Origin: JBFHKO01 sp041595355
GTDB lineage: Bacteria > Pseudomonadota > Gammaproteobacteria > Enterobacterales > Aeromonadaceae
DNA: 27,341 nt
Direction: 5' to 3'
Assembly: GCA_041595355.1 (NCBI GenBank)
Contig: JBFHKO010000012.1
Location: 1 to 27,341 of the forward strand
Every line of letters starts with the position of its first letter. Position 1 is the first letter of the stretch. Position numbers and translations under genes: made by a program. The notes beneath the pieces are model-generated. The model was not told the DNA's origin and searched no databases. It saw only the letters and a program-made list of their open reading frames with translations. This document shows positions 16,780-23,712 of this stretch, one piece after another.

Positions 16780-16781
16780 GA

Positions 16782-16800
16782 GGCGGGGCCGGGCCCCGCC
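16782..16800 (-). terminator. GC-rich hairpin after queC
   Basis: A perfect eight-pair stem, GGCGGGGC with GCCCCGCC, encloses a three-base loop 12 bases beyond the queC stop. On the minus strand it is followed by TCTTGACC, so the U-tract is poor. It probably ends the rnm-yciO-rluB-queC transcript at least in part, and directly abuts the promoter of the next gene. Confidence 0.5.
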
Positions 16801-16812
16801 GCGTTTCGCGCA

Positions 16813-17520
16813 TCAAAGGGCCAATTTGGCCTGCAGGCGGGCCTGAATGCCATCCCGGTCAGCCAGATAGTGCTGCAGACCGCGGGCGCGCAGCAGGCAG
16901 GAGGGGCATTCGCCACAGCCATCCCCCACCACGCCGTTGTAGCAGGTGAGGGTACGCTGGCGCACGAACTCCAGGCGTTGATGGCGATCGGCCAGCGCCC
17001 AGGTTTCGGCCTTGTCCAGCCACATCAGGGGCGTCACCAGCCGGATGTCGCGTGCCAGCCCCAGATCCAGCGCCCGGTTGAGCGCCTGCACGAACTCGTC
17101 GCGGCAATCGGGATAACCGGAAAAATCGGTCTGACAGACACCGGTGATCACCACCTCGGCACCCACCTGATAGGCATAGATGGACGCCAGGGTCAGAAAC
17201 AGGATATTGCGTCCCGGCACGAAGGTATTCGGCAGGCCATTCGCCTGCAGCTCATGGCTGACCGGGATCTCGTCGCGGGTCAGCGCCGAGATGGCCAGCT
17301 CATTGAGCAGCGACAGATCCAGCACCTTGTGGGCGGCCACACCGAGTTCGGTCGCCAGTTGGCGGGCCACCTCGATCTCCTGGCTGTGCCGCTGACCATA
17401 ATCGAAGGTCAGGGCATGGATCTCGTCATACTGGGCCTGGGCGGCAACCAGGCAGGTGGTACTGTCCTGACCTCCGCTGAATACCACCACGGCGCGAGTG
17501 GGTTGCATCATGCTGTTCAT
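16813..17520 (-). CDS. queC: 7-cyano-7-deazaguanine (preQ0) synthase QueC
   Basis: QueC converts 7-carboxy-7-deazaguanine to preQ0 with ATP and ammonia, a step in queuosine tRNA modification. The product is 235 residues (E. coli 231). The PP-loop SGGQDSTT is at 15-22, GRNILFLTLASIYAYQ at 103-118, and TGVCQTDFSGYPDCRDEF at 126-143. The zinc-binding cysteines are Cys193, Cys202, Cys205 and Cys208 in CYNG...GCGECPSC. I keep the first ATG because AGGAGG lies seven bases before it; internal ATGs at codons 4 and 5 are alternatives. It begins 11 bases after the rluB stop, so the two are co-transcribed, which joins two RNA-modification genes. Confidence 0.98.
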   Translation of the reverse strand: MNSMMQPTRAVVVFSGGQDSTTCLVAAQAQYDEIHALTFDYGQRHSQEIEVARQLATELGVAAHKVLDLSLLNELAISALTRDEIPVSHELQANGLPNTFVPGRNILFLTLASIYAYQVGAEVVITGVCQTDFSGYPDCRDEFVQALNRALDLGLARDIRLVTPLMWLDKAETWALADRHQRLEFVRQRTLTCYNGVVGDGCGECPSCLLRARGLQHYLADRDGIQARLQAKLAL

Positions 17521-17531
17521 GCCCCGTCCTC

Positions 17532-18536
17532 CTAGCGTCCGCGTCCCGGTTTGCCGCCATGGCGCGGCTCGGGGCTGGTACCGGCCCGGGTGCGCGCCTG
17601 CTGCGGCCGGGCACGTTGCGCCCGCCCCTTGCTATCGGCCGGGTTCAGCACACGCTCCAGATGGGCCTGGCGGGTCTCGGCAGGTTGCTTGCTTTCGCTA
17701 TGCTGACGTTCCCGGTGCTTGCGCACGGCGCGACGGATCTGGGCAGACTGCTTGAACTGGGTCTTCTTGTCATCCACCGCCACCTTGCTGCGCTCCTCGG
17801 GCTGCAGACCGACCAGCTTGCGCAGGTAATTGACCTGTGCCAGCGGCAGCTCCAGCCAGCCACCACGCGGATTGCTTTTCTCCAGCTTGATGTCGCCGTA
17901 GCGGATACGGATCAGGCGGCTGATCTGCACCTCCTGGGTCTCCCACAGGCGGCGGACCTCGCGGTTGCGCCCCTCCTTGAGGGTGACGTTGAACCAGTTA
18001 TTGAGGCCTTCGCCGCCGGCGCGCTCAATCTTGTCGAACTTGCCGGGCCCATCCTCCAGCTGTACTCCGGTACGCAGACGATGCAGCATCCGGTCATCCA
18101 CCTCGCCGAAAACGCGCACCGCGTACTCGCGCTCGACCTCATGACGGGGGTGCATCAGCCGGTTGGCCAGCTCACCATCGGTGGTGAACAGCAGCAGGCC
18201 CGAGGTGTTGACGTCCAGGCGCCCTACCGCCACCCAGCGCGCATCCTTGATGCGCGGCAGACGGTCGAACACCGTCGGCCGCCCCTCGGGATCATGGCGG
18301 GTACACATCTCGCCTTCCGGCTTGTGGTAGGCCAGCACCCGGCAAATCACCTCATCGGCGGGTTTGATGCTCACCGCGTGGCCGTCGATGCGGATGGCAA
18401 CCTGATCGCCGACCCGATCGCCGAGGGTAGCAATCTTGCCATCCACGCTCACCCGACCCGCACTGATGAGGGTCTCCATCTCGCGACGGGAGCCGATGCC
18501 GGCTCGGGCCAATACTTTCTGCAGTTTTTCGCTCAT
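17532..18536 (-). CDS. rluB: 23S rRNA pseudouridine-2605 synthase RluB
   Basis: RluB isomerises U2605 of 23S rRNA to pseudouridine. The start is the ATG giving MSEKLQKVLARAGIGSRREM, preceded by CAGGA; a longer frame begins 17 codons upstream in the hairpin region. An S4 domain occupies about 1-60. The catalytic motif VGRLDVNTSGLLLFTTDGEL contains Asp108, and GRNREVRRLWE and LIRIRYGDI follow. At 334 residues it is about 43 longer than E. coli RluB because of a basic, Gln/Arg-rich tail from about residue 250, probably disordered. The preceding gap to yciO (87 bases) contains a long hairpin. Confidence 0.96.
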   Translation of the reverse strand: MSEKLQKVLARAGIGSRREMETLISAGRVSVDGKIATLGDRVGDQVAIRIDGHAVSIKPADEVICRVLAYHKPEGEMCTRHDPEGRPTVFDRLPRIKDARWVAVGRLDVNTSGLLLFTTDGELANRLMHPRHEVEREYAVRVFGEVDDRMLHRLRTGVQLEDGPGKFDKIERAGGEGLNNWFNVTLKEGRNREVRRLWETQEVQISRLIRIRYGDIKLEKSNPRGGWLELPLAQVNYLRKLVGLQPEERSKVAVDDKKTQFKQSAQIRRAVRKHRERQHSESKQPAETRQAHLERVLNPADSKGRAQRARPQQARTRAGTSPEPRHGGKPGRGR

Positions 18537-18557
18537 CGTGTATTCCTGATATGGGTT

Positions 18558-18585
18558 GACCGCGTTGCCCCGGGGCAACACGGTC
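18558..18585 (-). repeat. Long inverted repeat in the rluB leader
   Basis: Two arms, 18558-18571 and 18572-18585, are complementary at 13 of 14 positions. The single exception is C with A on the plus strand but G with U on the minus-strand RNA, so only the rluB-sense transcript is paired throughout. The last four bases of each arm (CCCC/GGGG) would supply the loop. It ends 22 bases before the rluB ATG and is not followed by a T-run, so it looks more like a leader structure than a terminator. Confidence 0.6.
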
Positions 18586-18623
18586 ATAAAAAGGGGGTAT
18601 TCAAACCAACCGGATTGACGGGT

Positions 18624-19244
18624 CTATTCGAACGGACGCGGATCACCGGCGCCCTGGCGCAGGATCCTGGGCTCGTCAGCGGAAAAGTCGACGACCGTCG
18701 TGGGCTTTTCCCCCCGGTAACCGCCATCGATGATGAGGTCCACCTGCCTGTCCAGCCGCTCGCGGATCTGCTCCGGGTCCGATTCGGCCAGGCCGACCTC
18801 GGGCAGTATCAGGGTGGTGGACATCAGCGGCTCACCCAGCGTCTCGAGCAGGGCCTGGGCAATGGCATTGTCCGGAACCCGGATGCCGATGGTCTTCTTC
18901 TTTTCGTTCATCAGCCGCCGTGGCACTTCCTTGGTGGCCTTGAAGATGAAGGTATAGGGACCGGGGGTCTGACTCTTGATCAGGCGGAAGGCGGCATTGT
19001 CGACCTGGGCATAGAGCGACAGCTCCGACAGATCGCGGCACAGCAGGGTGAAGTTGTGCTCGCTGTCTATCTTGCGGATGCGGCAGATCCGCTCCAGGGC
19101 CTGCTTGTTGCCGAGCAGGCAACCCAGGGCATAACCGGAGTCGGTGGGGTAAATCACCACGCCACCGCTGCGGATCAGGGCCACGGCCTGGTTGATCAGC
19201 CGGGGCTGGGGATTTTCAGGATGGATGACAATAAACTGACTCAT
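18624..19244 (-). CDS. yciO: YciO, Sua5/YrdC-family protein
   Basis: A 206-residue single-domain Sua5/YrdC protein matching E. coli YciO in length and sequence: MSQFIVIHPENPQPRLINQA, IYPTDSGYALGCLLGNK, RICRIRKI, and the EVPRRLMNEKKKTIGIRVPDN segment. The family includes TsaC, which makes threonylcarbamoyl-AMP for tRNA t6A; YciO is a paralogue whose physiological role is less certain. The ATG follows GGAGGAATT and overlaps the rnm stop in ATGA, so translation is coupled. A much longer frame upstream lies within rnm and is not the gene. Confidence 0.95.
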   Translation of the reverse strand: MSQFIVIHPENPQPRLINQAVALIRSGGVVIYPTDSGYALGCLLGNKQALERICRIRKIDSEHNFTLLCRDLSELSLYAQVDNAAFRLIKSQTPGPYTFIFKATKEVPRRLMNEKKKTIGIRVPDNAIAQALLETLGEPLMSTTLILPEVGLAESDPEQIRERLDRQVDLIIDGGYRGEKPTTVVDFSADEPRILRQGAGDPRPFE

Positions 19245-20107
19245 AATTCCTCCCGGAATGGGGTTGACTCGCTGAAACCGGCAAACGCCTGCCAGACGGG
19301 CGTCACGTCCTTGGGCAGCCATAGCTGCTTGCCCAGCTCCTGCCAGGGAGTGGGAGCGTGGAAATCGGAACCCACCGAGGCCCGCAGGCCCCACTCCCGG
19401 CACCACTGCCCCATGTTGGCCCGCTCCTGGGGGCTCTGCTGAGGCAGGCTCACCTCCATGGCATCACCGCCGACTTCCTTAAAGATAGTCAACAGGCGCT
19501 TCAACCACTTGGCCGACAGTTTATAGCGACCCGGGTGGGCAAGTACAGCCTGACCGCCGGCAGCCTGGATCACCGTCACCGCTTCGGCCAGGGTGATCCA
19601 GTCATGGGGCACATAAGCCTTGCCGCCGCGGCCGATGTACTGGTCAAACGCCTTCTGCATGCTCTTGCAGGCGCCGGTGGCCACCAGGTGACGCGCAAAA
19701 TGGGCACGGGTCAGGCTGCCATTGCCGGCCAGCGCACGGGCGCCCTCGTAGGCTCCCTCTATGCGTTGCCTGGCCAGACGCCGCCCCAGCTCCCGGGCCC
19801 GCGCCTCCCGCGACTCGGCCTGGCGCGCCAGCACCCGCAACAGCGAGGGGCTGCCGATGTCGAGATCCAGCCCCACCACGTGGATCTCCAGCGCCTCCCA
19901 GGAGCAGGAGAGCTCGACCCCGCGGATGAGACGCAACGGCCAGCCATTGGCATCGATGGCGGCCTGAGCCGGCGCCAGTCCCGCCACGCTGTCATGATCG
20001 GTCAGGGCCAACACGTCGACCCCCTGGGCCACCGCCCGCGCCATCAGCTCGGCGGGGGTCAATCGGCCGTCGGAGACGGTGGAATGGCTGTGCAGATCAA
20101 TACGCAT
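19241..20107 (-). CDS. rnm: PHP-domain 5'-3' exoribonuclease/phosphatase Rnm (TrpH)
   Basis: PHP-fold phosphoesterase, formerly YciV/TrpH, reported in E. coli to act on 3',5'-nucleotide bisphosphates and on 5' ends of short RNAs and rRNA. I start it at the ATG giving MRIDLHSHSTVSDGRLTPAE, which aligns with the conserved core; a longer frame reaches back through the trp leader. The product is 288 residues (E. coli 293). Metal ligands are visible: His6, His8 and Asp13, TDHD at 36-39, Glu65, His76, His191 (HPGRY) and Asp248/His250 (SDFH). It is first in the rnm-yciO-rluB-queC run and is divergent from trp, with overlapping promoter elements. Confidence 0.95.
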   Translation of the reverse strand: MRIDLHSHSTVSDGRLTPAELMARAVAQGVDVLALTDHDSVAGLAPAQAAIDANGWPLRLIRGVELSCSWEALEIHVVGLDLDIGSPSLLRVLARQAESREARARELGRRLARQRIEGAYEGARALAGNGSLTRAHFARHLVATGACKSMQKAFDQYIGRGGKAYVPHDWITLAEAVTVIQAAGGQAVLAHPGRYKLSAKWLKRLLTIFKEVGGDAMEVSLPQQSPQERANMGQWCREWGLRASVGSDFHAPTPWQELGKQLWLPKDVTPVWQAFAGFSESTPFREEL

Positions 20108-20129
20108 AATGCTTACCCGAAAAAGAGGC

Positions 20130-20159
20130 TTGACAAGGTTCAGGCTTTCTCGTTTTACT
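20130..20159 (+). promoter_or_regulatory. trp operon promoter with possible degenerate TrpR operator
   Basis: A perfect -35 TTGACA (20130-20135) is followed after 18 bases by TTTACT (20154-20159), four of six to the -10 consensus. This is comparable with the E. coli trp promoter's TTGACA and TTAACT. Around the -10, GTTAGCT at 20160-20166 matches only one half of the TrpR operator GTTAACT; the other half is poor. Attenuation is therefore much better supported than repressor control. Confidence 0.7.
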
Positions 20160-20179
20160 GTTAGCTCTGTTGCAGCCAA
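20152..20179 (-). promoter_or_regulatory. Candidate rnm promoter overlapping the trp promoter
   Basis: On the minus strand TTGGCT (20179-20174) and TAAAAC (20157-20152) are 16 bases apart, each four of six to consensus. The -10 lies on the same bases as the trp -10, so the two promoters would face in opposite directions and compete. The leader to the rnm ATG would be about 40 bases. Confidence 0.35.
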
Positions 20180-20192
20180 GGAGTCGTTCGAC

Positions 20193-20246
20193 ATGGCATA
20201 CACGCTGACCCTGAACACTGATTGGTGGTGGCCCATCCCCTCTTGA
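20193..20246 (+). CDS. trpL: trp operon leader peptide with three consecutive Trp codons
   Basis: A 17-codon frame, MAYTLTLNTDWWWPIPS, with three adjacent TGG codons at 20223-20231 and a TGA stop. AAGGAG lies nine bases before the ATG, and the trp promoter is 60 bases upstream. The frame is followed by alternative hairpins and an intrinsic terminator, the standard layout for attenuation: a ribosome stalled at the Trp codons when charged tRNA-Trp is scarce favours the antiterminator. E. coli TrpL has two Trp codons in 14 residues. Confidence 0.95.
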   Translation: MAYTLTLNTDWWWPIPS

Positions 20247-20313
20247 AGCGGGCGTGGGGCTCTTGCTATAGTTACAGACAGCTAAGCAAACAGATCACCC
20301 AGAAAAAGCCCGC
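20231..20313 (+). promoter_or_regulatory. Alternative 1:2 and 2:3 leader pairings of the trp attenuator
   Basis: GCGGGC at 20248-20253, just after the trpL stop, can pair with GCCCGC at 20308-20313 to form an antiterminator that removes the 5' arm of the terminator. The same region can instead pair with the end of trpL: GGCCC/ATCCC at 20231-20239 with GGG...GGGGC at 20250-20260, with small bulges, giving the 1:2 structure. Stalling at the Trp codons would cover strand 1. The pairings were found by eye and no energies were calculated. Confidence 0.7.
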
Positions 20314-20332
20314 GAGTGCAGCGGGCTTTTTT
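20304..20332 (+). terminator. trp attenuator terminator
   Basis: Arms AGCCCGC (20307-20313) and GCGGGCT (20321-20327) enclose a seven-base loop and run into six T residues (20327-20332). A-rich sequence before the stem extends the pairing with the T-run. It lies 57 bases after the trpL stop and its 5' arm is the same sequence used by the antiterminator. Confidence 0.9.
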
Positions 20333-20355
20333 ATTATCCGGGAAACAGGGACAAG

Positions 20356-20394
20356 ATGAAACTACAACACCAAAAACTGACCTGGCGATGGTGA
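20356..20394 (+). CDS. Candidate second Trp-rich leader frame
   Basis: Downstream of the attenuator, a 12-codon frame reads MKLQHQKLTWRW and stops at TGA directly after the last Trp codon. AGGGA lies four bases before its ATG. Two of its last three codons are TGG. Its start and end recall the E. coli leader [14 protein letters not shown] more than this organism's own trpL does, which suggests a duplicated or displaced leader. It could slow ribosomes when Trp is scarce. No T-tailed hairpin follows, only a weak GAAG...CTTC pairing. Translation is unproven. Confidence 0.45.
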   Translation: MKLQHQKLTWRW

Positions 20395-20445
20395 AGAGCG
20401 CGCCTTCCGACCCCCGTTCTTAGCCTTATTCAGGAGTCCAACGCC

Positions 20446-20499
20446 ATGACCCATCTGTACCACGCGGCGCCGCAGCCGCCTCGGAGACGACCAGCATGA
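20446..20499 (+). CDS. Candidate 17-codon frame overlapping the trpE start
   Basis: AGGAG nine bases upstream introduces an ATG frame reading MTHLYHAAPQPPRRRPA. Its TGA overlaps the trpE ATG in the four bases ATGA, the same coupling arrangement as at genuine gene junctions in this window. It is out of frame with trpE, so it is not an N-terminal extension. The Pro-Pro and Arg-rich end might slow ribosomes. Its ribosome binding site is at least as good as that of trpE. It could set trpE translation by coupling; function is inferred. Confidence 0.4.
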   Translation: MTHLYHAAPQPPRRRPA

Positions 20500-22109
20500 C
20501 CGAGATTGCCCCCCTGGCCAGTGGCCACCTGCATGCCTTGTTTCGCGAGGCCCGTTACGTGGCCGATCCCCTGGCCCTGTTTGCCCAACTGACCAGCCCC
20601 GCCGACAACAGCCTGCTGCTGGAGTCGGCAGAAATCGACACCAAGGCCGGCACCCAGAGCCTGCTGCTGCTGGATGCCTGCGCCCGTCTCACCTGCCGCG
20701 GCCTCGACGTTGAAGTGGAAGCCCTGAATGCCAACGGCCAGGCGGTACTGGCACTGCTGGCCGCCGAGCTGCCCGCCAACGTGGCGAAAACCCGCACCGA
20801 CGGGCAGCTGCAGCTGCGCTTCCCGGCCACCGACAACGCCCAGGATGAAGACAGCCGCCTCAAGGCACTGTCGGTCCTCGACAGCCTGCGGATATTGCTG
20901 ACCCGGATACAGTGCGCCCAGGGGCAGGAGGCCATTTTTCTCGGCGGCATCTTTGCCTACGATCTCATTGCCGACTTCGAAACCCTGCCGGCAGCGGCCG
21001 AGAGCAGCAATGACTGTCCCGATTTCTGTTTTTATGTCGCCGAGACGCTGATCCATATCGATCACCTGCGCCAGAGCACGGATCTGCGGGCTCTGACCTT
21101 CGGTGGCGATGCCTTTGCCGGCGAGGCAGAGCGTCTGCAGGCGCGTCTGGATGAACTGCAGCAGGCCTGCGATCACTTCGTGCCGCCGGCCCCGGCTCCG
21201 GTTACACCACTGCAAGGCGGGCTGGCGGTAGACAAGGACGACAAAACCTTCTGTGCCGATGTCGAACGCCTGAAGGGCAACATCCGCAAGGGCGATATCT
21301 TCCAGGTGGTGCCGTCGCGCAGCTTCTCCCTGCCCTGCCCCGAGCCCCTGGCCGCCTACCGCCAGCTCAAGCGCACCAACCCCAGCCCCTACATGTTCTA
21401 CATGAACGACCGCGACTTCACCCTGTTCGGCGCCTCGCCGGAGAGCTCGGTGAAATTCGAGCACCAGAGCCGCCAGGTAGAGATGTATCCCATCGCCGGC
21501 ACCCGCCGCCGGGGCTTCAACCCCGATGGCACCCTGAATGCCGATCTGGATGGTCGCCTGGAGCTGGAGCTGCGCCAGGACAGCAAGGAGACTGCCGAGC
21601 ATTTGATGCTGGTGGATCTGGCGCGCAACGACATCGCCCGCATCAGCGAGCCCGGCACCCGCTACGTCAAGGATCTGCTGAAGGTGGATCGCTACAGTCA
21701 CGTCATGCACCTGGTCTCCCGGGTCGTGGGGGTACTGCGCCGGGATCTGGATGCCCTGCACGCCTACCAGGCGTGCATGAACATGGGCACCCTGACCGGG
21801 GCCCCCAAGATCCGCGCCTCCGAACTCATCCGCGAAGTGGAAGGCAAGCGCCGGGGCAGCTATGGCGGTGCCGTCGGCTACCTCAACGGCCTGGGTGACA
21901 TGGATACCTGCATTGTCATCCGCTCCGCCTTCGTCAAGCATGGCATCGCCCATGTCCAGGCCGGTGCCGGCGTGGTGTTCGACTCGCGCCCGCAATCGGA
22001 AGCCGATGAAACCCGCAACAAGGCCGCCGCCGTGCTGAATGCCATCGCCCTGGCCCACGGCAGCAGCCTGGCCGCGCTGAACGCCCACAAGGAGCCGTCC
22101 CATGGCTAA
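20496..22109 (+). CDS. trpE: Anthranilate synthase component I
   Basis: TrpE makes anthranilate from chorismate using ammonia delivered by TrpG. The product is 537 residues (E. coli 520). The feedback site LLES (41-44) with Ser44, equivalent to E. coli Ser40, is present, so tryptophan inhibition is expected; NPSPYMFYM near 300 belongs to the same pocket. The catalytic C-terminal half has PIAGTRRRG, DLARNDIARI, MNMGTLTGAPKIRA and VQAGAGVVFDS. GGAG lies nine bases before the ATG. The stop overlaps the trpG start by eight bases (ATGGCTAA), favouring equimolar synthesis of the two subunits. Confidence 0.98.
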   Translation: MTEIAPLASGHLHALFREARYVADPLALFAQLTSPADNSLLLESAEIDTKAGTQSLLLLDACARLTCRGLDVEVEALNANGQAVLALLAAELPANVAKTRTDGQLQLRFPATDNAQDEDSRLKALSVLDSLRILLTRIQCAQGQEAIFLGGIFAYDLIADFETLPAAAESSNDCPDFCFYVAETLIHIDHLRQSTDLRALTFGGDAFAGEAERLQARLDELQQACDHFVPPAPAPVTPLQGGLAVDKDDKTFCADVERLKGNIRKGDIFQVVPSRSFSLPCPEPLAAYRQLKRTNPSPYMFYMNDRDFTLFGASPESSVKFEHQSRQVEMYPIAGTRRRGFNPDGTLNADLDGRLELELRQDSKETAEHLMLVDLARNDIARISEPGTRYVKDLLKVDRYSHVMHLVSRVVGVLRRDLDALHAYQACMNMGTLTGAPKIRASELIREVEGKRRGSYGGAVGYLNGLGDMDTCIVIRSAFVKHGIAHVQAGAGVVFDSRPQSEADETRNKAAAVLNAIALAHGSSLAALNAHKEPSHG

Positions 22110-22695
22110 CACCCTCTTCCTGCTGGATAACTTCGACTCCTTCACCTACAACCTGGTGGATCAGTTCCGCAGCCTGGGCCACAGTGTGCGCATCTACCGC
22201 AACAGCCTGCCGGCCAGCCTGATTTACGAACAGATCGCCGCCTGCGACGATGCCGTGCTGGTGCTGTCGCCGGGACCGGGTGCCCCCCACGAGGCTGGCT
22301 GCATGCTGGAACTCATCGGTCTGTGCCGCGGCAAGGTGCCCATTCTCGGCATCTGTCTGGGCCATCAGGCCATCTGCGAGTATTATGGCGGCACCGTCGG
22401 TTCGGCCGGCGAGATAGTGCACGGCAAGACCTCCCTCATCGAGCACAGTGGCGCCGACATGTTTGCCGGCCTGAGCCGGCCGCTGCCGGTGGCCCGTTAC
22501 CACTCGCTGGTGGCCACCTATGTGCCGGACGAGCTGGAGGTCATCGCCCACTATCAGGAGATGCCGATGGCGGTGCTGCAACGGGACGATCGGGTGCTGG
22601 GCTTCCAGTTCCATCCCGAATCCATCATGACCACCGAGGGGGCCCACCTGCTGACCCAGAGCCTGGCCTACCTGACCACCCAGGAGGAACTGTGA
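22102..22695 (+). CDS. trpG: Anthranilate synthase component II (glutamine amidotransferase)
   Basis: Class I amidotransferase subunit, 197 residues, supplying ammonia to TrpE. The triad is visible: Cys85 in GICLGHQA, and His171 and Glu173 in FHPES. The oxyanion segment SPGPGAP is at 56-62. Unlike E. coli, where TrpG is fused to TrpD, it is a separate protein; its TGA shares one base with the trpD ATG. PabA is the usual alternative name for such a protein, but its place between trpE and trpD settles the assignment to tryptophan synthesis. Confidence 0.97.
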   Translation: MANTLFLLDNFDSFTYNLVDQFRSLGHSVRIYRNSLPASLIYEQIAACDDAVLVLSPGPGAPHEAGCMLELIGLCRGKVPILGICLGHQAICEYYGGTVGSAGEIVHGKTSLIEHSGADMFAGLSRPLPVARYHSLVATYVPDELEVIAHYQEMPMAVLQRDDRVLGFQFHPESIMTTEGAHLLTQSLAYLTTQEEL

Positions 22696-23708
22696 TGCAC
22701 GCATTGCTGGAGTGCCTGTACCGCGGCGAATCGCTGACCCGCGACCAGAGCGAGCAGCTGTTCAGCCAGGTCCTGCGCGGCGAGATGGATCCGCTGGTGC
22801 TCGCCTCCCTGCTGACCGCCCTCAAGATGAAGGGGGAAAGTCCGAGCGAGATCGCCGGTGCGGCCAGCGCCCTGCTGGCGGCAGCCACCCCCTTCCCGCG
22901 GCCGGACTATCCCTTCTGCGACATCGTCGGCACCGGTGGCGATGGCCTGCATACCATCAATGTCTCCACCCTGTCGGCACTGGTGGGCGCCGCCTGCGGC
23001 ATCAAGGTGGCCAAGCACGGCAACCGCAGCGTCTCCTCCAAAACCGGCTCCTCGGATCTGCTCGACAAGTTCGGTATCCGCCTGGATCTGAGTCCGGCAC
23101 TGGCGCGCCACTGCCTGGATGAGGTGAACGTCTGCTTCCTGTTCGCCCCCCACTACCACAGCGGTATCCGCCACGCCATGCCGGTACGCCAGGCGCTGAA
23201 GACCCGCACCATCTTCAACGTGCTGGGTCCGCTCATCAATCCGGCCCGCCCCAGCTACCAGCTGATGGGCGTCTACAGCCCGCAGCTGCTGACGCCCATC
23301 GCCGAGACCCTGCTGCAACTGGGCCTTGAGCGCGGCATGGTGGTGCATGGCTCCGGGCTGGACGAGATTGCCATTCATGGCCCGACCCAGGTCGCCGAGA
23401 TCCGGGATGGACAGATCCGCCACTATGAATTGATACCTGCCGACTTCGGCCTCAAGGAACATGGCCTCGACGCCATCCGCGGCGGCGAACCGGATGAAAA
23501 CCGGCGCCTGAGCGAGGCCCTGCTCGCCGGCGAAGGCACCCTGGCCCAGCAGAGCGCCATTGCCATCAACCTGGCGCCGCTGCTGCTGATGGGCGGTAAA
23601 GTCGCCACCCTGAGGGAGGGCGCCGAACTGGCACTGGCGACCCTGGCCAGCGGCCATACCCTGGAGCTGGTCCAGCGCCTCGCCACCCTGAGCCACACGG
23701 AGAACTGA
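22695..23708 (+). CDS. trpD: Anthranilate phosphoribosyltransferase
   Basis: TrpD attaches phosphoribose from PRPP to anthranilate. The start is the ATG overlapping the trpG stop (TGATG) with AGGAGG just before it; the open frame extends much further upstream through trpG but that part is not protein-like. The product is 337 residues. PRPP and Mg sites are visible: GTGGDG (79-84), NVST (89-92) and KHGNRSVSSKTGSSD (107-121). FNVLGPLINPA and GLDEIAIHG follow. It is a stand-alone enzyme, in contrast to the E. coli TrpGD fusion. Confidence 0.97.
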   Translation: MHALLECLYRGESLTRDQSEQLFSQVLRGEMDPLVLASLLTALKMKGESPSEIAGAASALLAAATPFPRPDYPFCDIVGTGGDGLHTINVSTLSALVGAACGIKVAKHGNRSVSSKTGSSDLLDKFGIRLDLSPALARHCLDEVNVCFLFAPHYHSGIRHAMPVRQALKTRTIFNVLGPLINPARPSYQLMGVYSPQLLTPIAETLLQLGLERGMVVHGSGLDEIAIHGPTQVAEIRDGQIRHYELIPADFGLKEHGLDAIRGGEPDENRRLSEALLAGEGTLAQQSAIAINLAPLLLMGGKVATLREGAELALATLASGHTLELVQRLATLSHTEN

Positions 23709-23712
23709 TTTC

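Noticed and set aside
16584..16780. yybP-ykoY manganese riboswitch before the TerC-family gene
   Set aside because: GAGACC occurs, but I could not find the conserved GGGGAGUAG and CAACAUACUC elements needed for the aptamer.
22323..22694. N-terminal extension of trpD through trpG
   Set aside because: The frame is open but its translation is Arg/Gly/His-rich and unlike any TrpD. The ATG at 22695 has AGGAGG and matches the conserved start.
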